This document shows, piece by piece, positions 11,253 to 23,977 of a stretch of DNA of 64,000 nucleotides. A program made the translations under genes and the position numbers. Source of the stretch: Gymnothorax reevesii (lineage: Eukaryota; Chordata; Actinopteri; Anguilliformes; Muraenidae); NCBI GenBank assembly GCA_029721435.1, contig CM056583.1, positions 88,241,620 to 88,305,619 on the forward strand, in the 5' to 3' direction. The notes under the pieces are model-generated. The model worked only from the letters and a program-made list of their open reading frames with translations, was not told the origin of the DNA and ran no database searches. How positions within the stretch are numbered: position 1 is the first letter of the stretch; every line of letters begins with the position of its first letter.

Positions 11253-14200
11253 GTAACGTGAAATATCTGTTCAGATGTCACGGTTCAGTCGGATGACGGC
11301 ACCAGTGTGTCAGTCATCCGTGTAACTCGCAGATTGTAATAATAATGTAAACGCGCGTGTCAGCAGGACGTTACTTGTCTGTTACGTTTACTGACCTTAA
11401 ACGGCTGCAACACAAAGTCCGCCTCAAGCCAAGGAGCGTCAAATTGTGTAACTAGAGCTGCTTTCACACCGGACGCGATACGAATTGTTCGCAGGACAGA
11501 TTACATTCGAAGTGTATTCGCGTGTATTCTTTGCATTAACTTTGAATGTAATCTGTCCTGCGAAAAATTCGTTTCGCGTCCAATGTGAAAGCGGCTTTAA
11601 CTAACTTATTTGGCCTCTGTTAGTTAGTTAGCTTTACTGTCACTTAACGTTGGCGAGAAAGTGTACGGCAGTGAATGATGTAGGTAGTCAGTGTTCGTTG
11701 ACCTGGTTACTCTAAACATAAACTGGTTGAATAACACTGGCTGATGGTAACTAGAGCAGTCGGCCACATACCGACGGCCATCTGAGTTACGCAAGCGAAC
11801 TGCGTCTGGAGAATAATCATGTCTGCTGAAGAACAACCATCTGTACTTTCCTCCATCATTTCTTTATTTCGCAATATATTGTGATGACATTTTCCACCAG
11901 TTATTCTTGATGTGTATCCATCAATACCTCGTTGAGTTGATGAAGAAGAGCGAATTTTCAGTAGAATGTTTTCAGAAGATTAGCCCTGCCCCTTGCGATT
12001 ATGTCACAAGGTAGTGTCGGTATCGTTAATGTAACGTTAGTTAGCCAAGTTAGCCTAGATTGCTTGCAGTAACTAGCTAGAATGGTAGATTAGCTAGTTT
12101 CTGCTTATCTAAGGTTATTATAAAGTTCGAAAGCTTGCATTTTTTCAGTTGGATTCCTAGCTGGCAGTAGTAGAATTGGCTAACTTGTGTATGTTATGCA
12201 CGGATTTCCTGAACTATTTATTTATTTTATTTAGGTCAAAATGTATTCATGTACATTGACACACAAATGTATAAATAAAATCAAAGAGTATGGTACATTA
12301 ATGTGTTGCAAACACTTATTTACAATGTGGTCCTGAAGGTGATCATTGTGGTCAAATTCTCAAGCTGACGTCACGTTGTTGGTTACATTGTTACTAATGA
12401 CGTTCTGTTCACTTCATGCAACCATTAAGGTGCATGTTAAGCTAAATTTTGGCTTCATTCCCCCCCCCCCCCCTTTTCTTTCTTTCTTTATTATTTTTTT
12501 TTTAACCAAACTAGCGTAGGCAGGCCTGCCAAAGATGTAACAAAAGTTTGTCAGATTTCTATCTTTTCTGAATAACCAGCTACACAAAATGGAAAACATC
12601 ACATTCCCGCAAAACTTCACACCTCAGCACTTTAAAGTCGATACATTTTCACCAGAACCAAACTAAAAAAAAAATCACATGGCCTGTAGCAAACCTATAG
12701 ATCTACCAGATGAGTTTTTAATTGTGTGTTGCTGGTTCATTGAAAAAGGTAAGACATCTGAAACTTTTGTTACAGCTTGGCCGTTTTCTTTGGTAGCCCT
12801 TATGAGGGCAGTTTGTGAGATAAAACTGTATGGGCTAGCTGTTCGCTGACGAGCCGTATTATTGGTCTTATGTTTACCTAATAAGAAGAAGAAAAAGAAG
12901 AAAGCCTGTTTCGAGCCAGTAGCCCATCGGTGCAGTGCTTAACCCCGGTTTCTGTTGCATGAAGCGCTTAGGAGTATTACTACTCCCCCTGGATGGGATG
13001 CCAGTCCATCGCAGGTACTCCCCCCAGCTCTTAGTCAAGTTTCCCTGACTATTTGCTGATACCCATTTATACACCTGGGTGGAGTGAGGCGTGGAGTGTG
13101 GGAGTGAAGTGTTTTGCCCAAGAACACACCGTGAAGGCCGTGGCTTGACCTCAGGACCTTAAGATCTCAAGTCAAGCCTACTTGACCACTGCGCAACTGC
13201 GTCTCCTTGATGTTTACCTAAGGCTATTCGCCCTGTGGCGGATCAGCGCAAAAGAGTGGGGCGGATTATAAAAAGAAATCTCTAATTGGCCCAACTGCAG
13301 GGCGAATGGCAGAACTGCTTCTCTTGCCGGCCCCGTTGCGGGGTTGATTGCTGATATTTTTCCCCCCAACTCGCCCCACTGCGGGGGGAATAGTAGAAAT
13401 ATGACCCGGTGAAACCACAAAAACTCTAGAGCTGATCACTGATACTATTGATACTGAGCTTGTGTTCCAGCTCAGCACTGTCATGAATTACTTCATCAGC
13501 CAATCCTTATCAGTCTCTTGGTTAATTCAATCAGGTGTCCCTAAAAGAAGCCAGAGTAAACATGCATAATGCCTCTGGTCCCCAGGACTGGAGTTTGGAA
13601 ATGCTTGCCTTGTGCGATTTGAGTTTTTCCGGAACCAGAATTGATTTCTGGAAGACATGTCTTCCCTAAGTGAGCTGGAAGCTCTTCCCAGAAGGGAGGC
13701 GCACGAGACGAACAGCCAGAGGATGGACCTGCAGCTTCTGGAATCGCAAATCACACCTGCCCACTGCCTTCAGACATGAAACTTATTCATAACTGAGTTT
13801 TACAATTAACTGCTTGTTGGATTTATGAATCTGCCTAGACATGGCAAACCCAATACCTCGATAAAGCACTTTATTGTTGTTGTATGAACTGCACGCCAAA
13901 AGGAACAAGCTGTAATTAAAATATGCAGAAAACTAACATTATATTGTGAGTAGCTTTATATCACCAAATAGTTTAATCCATGAAATTTGAGTTTGAGGGG
14001 GGGAATGAAGTATTTAATATTTGTCCCCCAATATATTAGATAATGGAAAAATTGATTTTCATAATTAACATTTGAGTCTTTGTTTTTAAAATTTCACTAT
14101 TCCCCTTTGCAAGTCCCCTTCATCGGTGTTTTTTCACCCAAAACATAGCCAAAGTAGTATGATTGTAGCAGCCTTGGTTTATCACACCTAATTCGGTTAA

Positions 14201-17200
14201 CCTAAAGATTGGTGATTAGGATTAGTTGATTAACTGAATCACACTTGCTGAGCTGGCACAGGAGTGTGGGGCTGTGAGCCCCCAGGACTGGAGTTGTGAA
14301 ACACTGGGTGACTGACATGGCGACTCAAGCTCTCTTTATTCAGTGAGTCATACGAACTCCAGTCAGAAAAGAGTTGAATTTCCCGTCTGTAGCAATCATT
14401 TCTGTTGTAAATCGGTGACGTGCCGTGTAAAGCATTAAAGGTACATCTCAATCTGTTCTTATTTGCTTTGCCTAATCAGTGTATTTTCTGAATAATCAGG
14501 GCCAGTTTGTCAATGACCGCGACAACCTGGCTAATATTACCGTACAAGTATGTCAGTTATGTCCGATTCTGAATGACTGATTACGGAAAAAATCTAAATG
14601 TTCTTGAAATGTAATTCCACTGAATGTTCTCCTATGCATTTGGAGTGCAGAATGTTTGGAAGATGTGCTCACATTTTATGTCGTAGTTAATATGGATAGA
14701 TAAATATCTAGCATTGTATGTGATACAGTGAACAATAGTGCTTACTAATCGGTTTGCCCGTCATTCTAAAGATTGCTATTTTATTTTTATGGAATCAATC
14801 ATATGATCGCTAACTGGATGCAGTGAACTGGTATGGGCTGAGTGTAATCATGCAGTTACTACAGGCTTCTAATGTAAAATCACTGGTGTGGATCTATTTC
14901 TGTTAAGTGCATTTGTGAGCCTAAAATTCTGTTATCAGGTGTTAAAGGGCTCAGTCAAGGGGTAATGGATGCACAGAACCACTGCTTATTTGCCCATAAC
15001 TTAAAAAATAATTACAGCAAAATTATAAACTATGCATAAAAAGGTAGGTATTAGTCCCTTTAAACATATTTAACCCTTAAAACACTAAATGCAGTATTTG
15101 CTGCTTGCTGATGTAATGAAATAAAATTAAAGCTTTTGAGATGTATCATGTGGCAACGTGTTGAAAAGAGCTCCTGTCAGGGAGTGTTTGAAAATTTATT
15201 TCTGTACTCAAAGGGTTAAAACGAACACTCGCAAAATATTTGACGTAATATTATCAAAAACTCCTCGATAACAGATGCACTCAAAATTAACGCTCCCTAG
15301 ACGAAACCCAAAGCCAGTATCATTCACTCACCTCTGGGTTTGAAGTGACCTGATTACTGTCTTGGACGATGCAGGAGGCTTGGACAGCGCAGTCCGAGGG
15401 CATTTACTCGCTGGGGCTGGACACTGGACAGTTAATTTTATGGCAGTTGGTACATGGTTAACTTCACTGCCAAAGAACTCTAAAATGCGTCACTGGAACT
15501 AACGTGTTTTACTGTCATTGTCCCTCAGCCAACTTCCCAGATTCTGTGGTGGAGCGCCTCCCTTTGGACATCAGCACTGGAGTGTACTTCGGCTGGGCCA
15601 GTGTGGGGGGCGGGGACATGCACAAGATGGTGATGAGCATTGGGTGGAACCCCTTCTACAAGAATACCAAGAAATCTATGGTAATGTGTACACACATGCA
15701 CACACCCATCAGTGAACAAGGCATGCACTGAATGGGTTCACTGTTGAAACCGTGAACTCTTGCGAACACACTTGTACGTCATCAGATTAACGTTACAGTG
15801 AGCATTAATGGAAGCTAGTGTGGAAAATGTATTTATTTAATATGTAAGCATCAGTTAATTGTGTGCAGCATTTTTGTTTGTGGGTCTGTGTGTAATGTGT
15901 GTGTGTGTGTTACAGGAGGCTCACCTGATTCACCGCTTTAAGGAGGATTTCTATGGCAAAATCCTGAGTGTCCTGATCGTGGGCTACATCCGCCCGGAGA
16001 GGAGCTTCAGCTCCGTGGGTTAGTCTATATCTGCAGTGTTTACACACCCGGTGCAGTCTGGCGTTTCTGCTGTTAAATGGAAAAATCTAGTAAGTCACAT
16101 CTCAGACATTTTGAGAAAAATGGGGAAAACGTATCCAACCCTATCAATAAGGCTGTGCCTTTCGCCATTCCTTTGTTTGGGTTTTTTTTTTTTTTCAATT
16201 AATCTGTTTTATTTCCATATGGTTCCAGTGTGAAATCATACCGAAGAATGGAGTTAGTCCAAAGTAACATCAAAATCATTTTCCTGTCATGTGACTCACC
16301 AGCTGTTTCCATGAAACAATAGATTTGTACGATCACATCTTTTTGCTCTTTTGGCTTGGTGCTCTTGTACATTGGATTTGAAATTAAATGATCAATTAGG
16401 TTAAAGTGCCTGCTTTTAGCATTCATTTGTGGATGTATCCACTACCTCCAAATGGATGAATGGTGTGTCCTCATTTTGCAGGTTGTTTCCTCTCTTTCGT
16501 GAGTAAAAATAATTATATTGCGGGTTCCTCGGCGCCTTCTTGGCCAGCTCTGTGTCTGAGTAATGTCTTCAAGCACAAAAATGCTCAAAAAACTCAATGT
16601 TTGATCACTTTTCCATGCCACCGTCGCCTCTGGTATGCTCTCTGGGGTCCTCTCGTTATTGTACCTCCTCGACTATAGTCGGGAGATACTATGGTTTAGT
16701 TCCAGGGCTGCCACCACCACCGCCGCCGCAGCGCCTGCAGAGATTTTCTGTTCTGGGCTCTGGAAGCGACAGTTATTACAGGAATTTTTTTTCTAATTTT
16801 GCACAGGCAAAGATATTTTTTTGACAATGCTCAAGACTGATTTTCAGCAACTTGGACGTCCAATATGGCTACCAGCAGCCATTTTGTCCGAAATTGGGGA
16901 TCGGGGAAATGCACGACTCTGTCCCTGTGGCGACTGAGTTATCTAGTTATTGGTTTGATGTCTATGAAGCATGTTGATGGCTTTTTATGAAAAATACCAT
17001 ATCAATGAAATTGAATTGGAAAGAAGGAAGCAAATGAACGGCTGATTTTGAGAGTGTAGTTGGCTTTCTGAGTCTGTCTGCCGAGGTGACCCTGTCAATT
17101 CAAGTAAATTGGGCCACTGCAGTTCAGATGATTTAAATGAATTCATCAGATGTGGACAAAAGATGGTGATGACGTCAAAATCAAACCTCACATTGAGAAG

Positions 17201-18273
17201 CAAGACTGCACTGGCAAACACTGGTTATGCAAACAGCCTGGTGGACCATGATGGATAACCAAAGGATATTTTTAGTTGAGCTGACTAAAAAATCATACGG
17301 ATGAATTACATCCATTCAGTTGGTGTAGATGTTGGGCTACCATCGATACTTTACGTGTGAACTTAGAGTTCATTGCAAGATTCAGAACTGTTAAGCCTTA
17401 AGAATTGGATCGTTCAATTATGAGACCAGCTCATGAGAACAAAGGTTAGGGTCGTGTTACAGCTCAGGTGTGTGGCTGCGTAAGGGAATGACGCAGCTTT
17501 TTTGACCTGTCAATGCTGGCAGCAGCAGCTGGTTGAATTTTTACTGAATCGTACACCCTGATCCAATATTTGCCTTGCAGCAGGGCAGTGACCTTGAATG
17601 CACTGTGAAAGCATATGAGCAGCATCACTGGTGCATGAATCTAGAATGTTCTTTGTTGACCAAGTCATTTGCCTGCCCAGAATTCAAATTTTCGTTGCTG
17701 AAGATGGGTTTTTTCCAGACTAATGGGAAGTGTACTGGGAACTTCTACTGCGCAGATAGGCAGAATATTACCAAGGATGGAGCTAAATATCTGACGACTG
17801 TATATTCTGATTATGGGTGATGGTGAAAAGCAAAGATTTTGTCATCATGACTTATGATGGTTAATTTGCCGTTTTATGCAACTTCCCTAAAATGGGGGGG
17901 GATTACGGAAAAGTCTGCTATTCCTTAGTGGATCGCCTGATATAGATGCAAATACTGTTTGGTCAATGCTGATCTGCGTTTGGAAGTCTCATTCTTCATC
18001 TAATTTGCAAATCCAATGTGCTTGATAACAGAGGAGCAAAAATAGTCTCTGCGCACATGTTTACAGACTGCACTGTGCACTGACCGATACACATGTTTAC
18101 AGACGATGCCCACGAATAAAACCGCTGATTGTGTGCCGTTTACAGAGTCCCTGGTCGCTGCCATCCACTGTGACATAGAGGAGGCCAAGCGGAGGCTGGA
18201 TTCTGCAGAGTGCAGAGGATTGAGGGATGAGTTTTTCAAACAAGAAACTGACCACATACTCGATGGCCACTGA
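11171..18273 (+). CDS. rfk: Riboflavin kinase (complete, 4 exons)
   Basis: Joins 11171-11252, 15529-15680, 15916-16018 and 18146-18273: 465 nt, 154 residues, against 155 in the human enzyme as I remember it. It transfers phosphate from ATP to riboflavin to make FMN in the cytosol, the committed step to FMN and FAD. Landmarks: '[20 protein letters not shown]' (7-26), the PTAN motif at 26-29 that helps bind the nucleotide and Mg, 'GWASVG' (49-54), '[18 protein letters not shown]' (64-81) with the presumed catalytic Glu79, and 'EDFYGK' (88-93). All four exons are joined by GT-AG introns with compatible phases (1, 0, 1). The gene converges on pcsk5, as I recall for human RFK and PCSK5. No disruption seen. 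Confidence 0.97.
11457..11597. mobile_element. Short palindromic MITE in rfk intron 1
   Basis: About 140 bp that fold back almost completely. 'gctgctttcacaccggacgcg' at the left pairs with 'cgcgtccaatgtgaaagcggc' at the right, and inner arms 'aggacagattacattc' and 'gaatgtaatctgtcct' also pair. No coding content. Confidence 0.8.
12900..13206 (-). repeat. SINE-like interspersed repeat in rfk intron 1
   Basis: A block with the strings 'ggatgggatgccagtccatc', 'cacctgggtggagtgaggc', 'gttttgcccaagaacacacc' and a tRNA-like end 'ccactgcgcaactgcgtctc', which I remember from a very common fish repeat read on the minus strand. The family name is uncertain. Confidence 0.55.
13207..15528. other. rfk: Rest of rfk intron 1
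   Basis: Contains repeated GCGGG and CCCC-rich words near 13,210-13,400 that look like another degenerate repeat, and a copy near 15,130-15,180 of the 'tatcatgtggcaac...aaagagctc' arm that forms the hairpin at 24.1 kb. No exon or RNA gene seen. Confidence 0.4.
15529..15680 (+). CDS. rfk: rfk exon 2
   Basis: The acceptor is 'tgtccctcag|CC' and the donor 'CTATG|GTAATG'. The first two bases complete Ala28 of PTAN, then '[10 protein letters not shown]' follows. It contains the 'GWASVG' and '[15 protein letters not shown]' blocks of the beta-barrel. It ends in phase 0. Confidence 0.95.
15916..16018 (+). CDS. rfk: rfk exon 3
   Basis: Preceded by a GT-rich tract and 'ttacag|GAG'. The first codon is Glu79, the likely catalytic base. 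It continues '[14 protein letters not shown]' and '[12 protein letters not shown]'. The donor is 'GTGG|GTTAGT', phase 1. Confidence 0.95.
16019..18145. other. rfk: rfk intron 3
   Basis: About 2.1 kb. Bases near 16,050-16,130 resemble the reverse complement of 10,620-10,690, indicating a shared old repeat. A CCG/CCA-rich run lies near 16,710-16,735. The open frame 17,575-17,820 has no recognisable motif. No further exon is needed, because exons 3 and 4 join in phase. Confidence 0.4.
18146..18273 (+). CDS. rfk: rfk exon 4 (terminal)
   Basis: The acceptor is 'gtttacag|AGTCC'. It encodes '[17 protein letters not shown]' and ends '...ILDGH' with TGA at 18271-18273. The human protein ends in a similar 'NGH'. 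The C-terminal helix is less conserved than the core, as expected for the family. Confidence 0.93.
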
Positions 18274-20090
18274 CGAAAGGTTCCCGGCCGTAATGTCGGC
18301 AGTGTTCTGCAGTTACTTCTGCCAAAACCACTGAGGAGCACCAAGCACATCGATACCTATGGTACTAATAAAATGCTGCCTATGAACATCAACGAAGAGA
18401 GACCAGTTTGGAGACAAAGAATAAACGGTTACAGGAATGAGGTGGTGGTGTTTGCTGAGACGTGGCCGTGTCTGCTTTCCCTTGAGCAGTTTGCATCTGA
18501 TTAACTGCGACTGCAGGCACAACCAGTGAAATGACCAATGATTACGTTATTTGTTTTGCATCTGCAAAACAAGACTTGAATTATATTGGCAAGGTTCATA
18601 AATAATGCATTACGCGCCCAGTCTATTTGTATCGTGCATTTAAATTTTCCCCAAAAAGTGCTTTGTCTACTGGCTCGACCACACGAAACACACTCAGTCC
18701 AAGCGGCATCAACCTGGACAGGCGGGCTTGAAGGTCCCCTTTTCATAACGGGACTGATGACTGAGGACACTGCCACTTAATGAAGCATTTTGCTCTGCCG
18801 GGTTGAAGAAAATGACATCGCAGCAAACGCGGGACAGCTGTTATTGTTAAGCTAAAATGTTTCGTGTTTTCATATTGTGCCTTGAATGGAAATAACTTGG
18901 AACTAAATTTGTTTTTTCTTTTTTTCTTTTTGAAACTTAAACTGATGTTCATATCTACATGCAGGATCAGTTCATTAATAATTTAAATCCAGTATTTTGG
19001 CTATCGGGCATCTAGTTTGTCTGAACTGTCTTTTTTTTTTGCAATTTACCCAGAATCCTTTCAGTGTGATTGGGTAAGTACAGGAAGATGGCTCCTGTAC
19101 TCCTCTGTTCCCTTACTTGTAGCATCGGCAGATAAAAGTCCATCACATTTAGATAACAGCTGTGATGTAAACGGACTGAGACTTGTTATATAACAAGCAG
19201 ACACACAGGCCAGAAAACAGGGTTCATTGTCCGCCAGGTATTGTACCTTAGTCAAGCAACTTGTTATATTTTGACGTCTTTGTCAGCAATGCTATTTTTG
19301 TCATTTCCACGACCTGAAACGCTGTGATCTGCCTCTGTAGCTCATTCGTTAGAAATGTTGCCGATCTGCCTTCCTCGTTTCCTTACTTAAATGAATATGC
19401 ATGATGCAGACCTGTTTGATCGTATGCTGTTGAGTGTATAGTATCTGTCATTTGTTGGGGTTGTTTGCATGTAGGACTGCAGCGTCTTACTCACGGAAAT
19501 CAACTATTCTGTCTCTTCATGTCATCCTGAGCAATGCTGAGCTCAGTCAACACTTACCAGTCTGCTTGAGATGTTTACTTTTGTAATGGGATGTGCTATA
19601 CTGGACCTTCAGTAAAAATATGCAGGATGGTTGGATTGGGGTTTCGTAGCCATATTATTCTGCAGAAGTGATGTTACGCAATCAATGTTAACTTTTACTT
19701 GATCAAGTTTTATTCATTTTTTTTATACCTTTTATAAATGGCTATTTAAATGCTCTTTATAATAGCATAATCAAGCTAATTGCTTTGTAACAGAGCTTAT
19801 CTTAGTATCCATATTGAATTAATGGCCTTTGTGTGTCCTTTGATCCAATGTAATTTTAAACACTTAAAACCATCCTGTGGCTGCTGTGGGCATGAATTTT
19901 AAAGCGTTACTTTCAATGAAGAAATATTTGGGAAGCGTCTCTGTCCATTGTGATTTTTTTTTTTAATAAAGGTATTCCCGCAGCATAACGTGCAGACATC
20001 ACTGGAGTCGCGACACTCAAATTTCCATTCAACCTCTAGATATTTTTTTTAATTTTTTCCCCCAGAAAACCTTGAATATGGTGGACATTG
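18274..20090 (+). other. rfk: rfk 3' UTR and downstream flank
   Basis: Candidate polyadenylation hexamers AATAAA lie at 18,366-18,371 (very close to the stop) and at 19,965-19,970. The second would give a 3' UTR of about 1.7 kb. Which is used cannot be decided here. No other gene is visible. Confidence 0.4.
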
Positions 20091-20225
20091 GGTGCTGCTG
20101 TGGCGCAGTGGATAGCACTGTTGCCTTATGAAATGAAGGTTGTGAGTCTGAATCCAGCCTGGGGCTTCTTGATGTGGAGGGTGCGTGCTCTCGCACCGTG
20201 TTAATCACTTGAAGATAAAGGACCA
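20091..20225 (+). repeat. tRNA-headed SINE-like fragment
   Basis: 'gtggcgcagtggatagcact' followed by a B-box-like 'gtgagtctgaatcc' and 'agcctggggcttc' matches, in order, the head of the longer copy at 22,609. The 3' body is missing. Confidence 0.6.
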
Positions 20226-20299
20226 TTCATGATCCAGTGCCGTCTGAGTGATTTGAAATCCTGGGTACTTGGCTTAAAGGCGCTGTGTCTCAATTACTG

Positions 20300-20890
20300 G
20301 GCAAGCTCAGATATTACATCTGATTACTTTCATATTTGGTATGGACAAGTGTTACACTTCACATAACACACATTGATTTTGGTTGCCATGGTGACAGTTT
20401 CGGTTGAATAATATGCAAATTAGTGGCAAAACAGAGATTTCCTTGTGGACGTAGTACAAGCTGCAAGTTTTGACCGATTACTTTCATAGTTTGTATGGAC
20501 AAGTGTCACACTTCACTTAAGACACTGATCAATTTTTTTATTGCCATGGTGACAGTATTGGCCGAATAATGAGAAAATTTGTGCTGAAACATGCACTCTT
20601 CTTTGTGGATGCTGTACAGGCTGTAAATTTTGACCGATTACTTTCATATTTGGGACGTACATGTGTTACACTTCACTTATGACTCCTATAGATTTTGGTT
20701 GCCATGGTGACAGTATTGGCTACATGATATGCACATTAGTGGCAAAATATAGAGATCTCCTAGTAGAGGCAGTACAGGCTCCAATTTTGGACCAAGTACT
20801 TTTCAGATTTGGTTTCAGCATGTAATATGCTTCACTTATAACACCTATCGATTTTGGTTGCCATGGCGACAGTACTGGCCAAATAATGCG
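20300..20890. repeat. About 160-bp imperfect tandem repeat with X-box-like palindromes
   Basis: Four units, each with 'gattactttcata'-like, 'acaagtgt(t/c)acacttcact'-like and 'ttgccatgg(t/c)gacag' segments in the same order. The palindromic core falls at 20,392, 20,540, 20,698 and 20,857, spacings of 148, 158 and 159 bases. The core GTTGCCATGGTGAC differs by one base from the RFX consensus GTTGCCATGGYAAC as I know it. The repeat lies between the converging 3' ends of rfk and pcsk5. Confidence 0.75.
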
Positions 20891-20949
20891 CAAAAACGGG
20901 GAGAAGTGAGCAACATCCATGCAGTCGCAGCAGACCGGACTGTCTAGTT

Positions 20950-21426
20950 CAGCGGTGGCCAACCCTGGTCCCGGAGAGCCGCAGTGTCTGCGGGTTTTTG
21001 ACGTTACTCAGCACTTAATTGATTAATTAAAGCAGTTGATTACTCACTTCACTTATCTCACCTGGTGTCTTTGGTTTTCTCCACCTGATTTAAACCTAAC
21101 TCAGCACACATCTGGCTCTACAGGACCAGCGTTATCCACCCCTGCTCTATAAACTTTTATCTACTCTGCCTGCATTAAAACTATGCTAAATATCTGACCG
21201 CTTTGACAAATCTTGGTTAACACATAGATTGCTGTCACAACCTGCAAGTTTGCTTAATTGGCTCTTGGAGTCTTGTGGGTGGTTCTAATTGCTTGATTGG
21301 CTCATTATTACCAGGTGAGTTCAGTTAAGTAAGTAATCAACTACTTTATTCCATCAATCCACTGCTGAGTAACACCAAAAATCAGCAGACACTGCGGCTT
21401 TCCCGTACCAGGGTTGGCCACCCCTG
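20950..21426. mobile_element. hAT-type MITE, 477 bp
   Basis: The ends are 'cagcggtggccaaccctgg' and the inverse 'ccagggttggccacccctg', with further pairing of 'gccgcagtgtctg' and 'cagacactgcggc'. The flanking 8-mers are gtctagtt (20,942-20,949) and gcctagtt (21,427-21,434), 7 of 8 identical. No coding frame. Confidence 0.85.
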
Positions 21427-21434
21427 GCCTAGTT

Positions 21435-22608
21435 GGATTTATAAAAAAGAAAATTTGGGCCTGATGATGGCGCTACTGCAGTAGCAACCCTCTCTATGCA
21501 CCAGAAATGATCACATGAAGCACAACACGATTTCCATCAAAACTTACTGCATTAGGAAAACTTACATTTACCCAAGTGTTGGCACCACGATCAATATCTC
21601 TTTTATGACCAGAAATGTACAAAGCAGATTTTACACGATTGCCATAAAAACTTTGATATTTTGCAGTTTTTAAAAATTGAAATTTGTGCTCGCGATGACA
21701 CTGTGTCAAAGGTCATAGGGTGATGACCATCATCACTCTGCACCAGAAACAACCACAAGAGGACTGACATAATTCCCATAAGTGTTCGAGTTCTTGCATT
21801 TAGCTTAATTTTGACAAAGGAAAATCTGTCATGGCCATTTTCATGGGGTCCTTTGACCTCTTACCTCAAGATATCAAAAAAAAAATGTGTTACCCATGAC
21901 TATGAAACTCTTACTTACAAACATGCTCTTTTTATGATAATCACGCGCAGTAAGGGGCAAAAAAGTTTTTTGCATGCAATATCACTGTATTTTTGCCAAT
22001 TGTATTTGAATAATTCTGCATACTGGGGTCCCTAAACAGTCTTGGAATTTCAAAAATTGGGTTAGACTGTAAAACTGATACTCTTGAGGATTCAAAGAGC
22101 CCAATTTATTTCATGTGTGATAATACTGTCATCCCCATAGTAGTCATTTTGTTGCAGTCAGACCAGTTTTTGAAACTTGACAATTGACCTCACTGAATGA
22201 ATTCCATATATGCAAATTATTTTTATTACTATCTTTTTTTTAATATTCTGTTTAAAGGTTCAATAAATACTTCAACTTCAAAAATTTATGTTGTAGAATT
22301 TTCTGGCTGTTTCATGGTTCAGGCTTTACAGGGTTAATAATCTCCATTACTTTCAGTAACAAACATTATTAGCCCAAGACATAGCAATACGCTGGCAGGG
22401 CAACTAGAATAACTTCTGAAACTGAAATTAAATGTCTATTCACTGAAGTAAGTTATTCAATGTGGAACTCTCTGCAGTGGCTTAAAAAATAAAAGAAAAT
22501 AACATTGTTTGGAACTTTTACTATAAATTGCCAGCAACCCTCATTTCTGCTCTATAATTGACAAAAATAGCCTGTTCTGTCATAATTGCCAATGAATTGG
22601 ATTACTTC
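21435..22608. other. Intergenic, nothing named
   Basis: Contains phrases such as 'ctctatgcaccagaaatgatcaca' recurring loosely near 21,496 and 21,738, which suggests an old duplicated repeat. No gene seen. Confidence 0.35.
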
Positions 22609-22998
22609 CCAGTGGCACAGTGTTTAGCACTACTGCCTCACAGCAAGAAGGTTGTGGGTTCGAATCCAGCCTGGGGCCTTTCTCTGTGGAGTTTGCATGT
22701 TCTCCCCGTGTTCGCGTGGGTTTTCTCCAGGTACTCCGGTTTCCCCTACCCACAAAACATGCAATATAGGAATGCTCCTGTATGGCTGTGTGAATGTTTG
22801 GTGGCGGTCGGAGGGGCCGTAGGCGCGTACTGGCCGCCACGCTTCCGTCAGTCTGCCCCAGGGCAGCTGTGGCTACAAAAACGTAGTTTACCACCATCAG
22901 AGTGTGAATGTGTGAGTGAATGAATCATGTATCCATTGTGAAGCGTCTTTGAGTGCCCAGAAAAGCACTATATAAAACTGATGCAATATTATTATTGA
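22609..22998 (+). repeat. tRNA-derived SINE-like repeat, near full length
   Basis: The head 'agtggcacagtgtttagcac' resembles a Pol III A box and 'ggttcgaatcc' at 22,657-22,667 is a good B box. The body includes 'gtttgcatgttctccccgtg' and the tail reads 'agcactatataaaactgatgc' followed by ATT repeats. A very common pattern in fish genomes. Partial copies occur at 20.1 kb and, inverted, at 26.64 kb. Confidence 0.75.
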
Positions 22999-23942
22999 TG
23001 TATTTTTTCTTATTTTTCCCACTGTTTGTTTTTCTTGTCAAATGATTCAATATTTTCTCCAAAGGCTGGAGCAGCAGCACTTAGGGTGCAGTATGTACTT
23101 ACGGTCAGGATAGTGCTGAAGAACATTCTCAAGCACAAGCACAGATTAATCATTGGAATTATAAGTGTGGTGTACAAACATTTCTGTTCATGCAAATGAG
23201 TACCCTGGTTTATCCTTGGAACAGTATCAAGAGTGCAATCCTCTGTGATGTAACCACTAGTTTTTCATAATTTCTACTCTGTTTCAAGGTTCATTTTCAA
23301 TTTGTGATGTTTTGAATCGTGTGGCTTTGTAAAACTCTCTGTGTCCTGTGCCTGGAACAGGACTTTTGATGAAATAAAAATGTCACATCTGCAACATTGT
23401 TTTAAAACACAGGTTTCTTAAAGCACATTTTATTTTTGAATAAAGAAGAGATGATCGCATTATGACGTCAAATATTTTCTCATTGTCTGCAAACAAAACT
23501 GCAACCAATCACCCAAATCAGTCACACAAATTAACTGAGTGAAGGAAAGATTCCTGATAGAGGACAGAACTCTCATCGAACATTACTGCGCTGTCGGACT
23601 TTGAAAGGGCAACTGGGAAAGTACAGTGAAGTTCAGCAGTCAGAGAGTAAAAGTCCGGCCATCTTTTTTCTTTCACCATAAACAAAGACCACAAATTTCA
23701 CTATCTTAGGGGTTCTCAACCTTATCCAGTAATAGCCAGTGTTGGTGCAAGCTTTCATTTCAAATAAAACAGTTACATACCTCATTCTACAAATCAAGGT
23801 CATCAGCGCAGCCTCGATAGCAAGGCCGGGCCATATTTTTCTCTGGACATCAGCTCTCAAGAATTTAATAAGCCAAGTCAATTACATGAACTGAAATTGT
23901 TGCATTTAAGCAACATTCAGAGAAATAGTAAAACTATATATA

Positions 23943-23977
<35 letters not shown>

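Noticed and set aside
17575..17820. 81-residue open frame in rfk intron 3
   Set aside because: No motif, and rfk exons 3 and 4 already join in phase without it.
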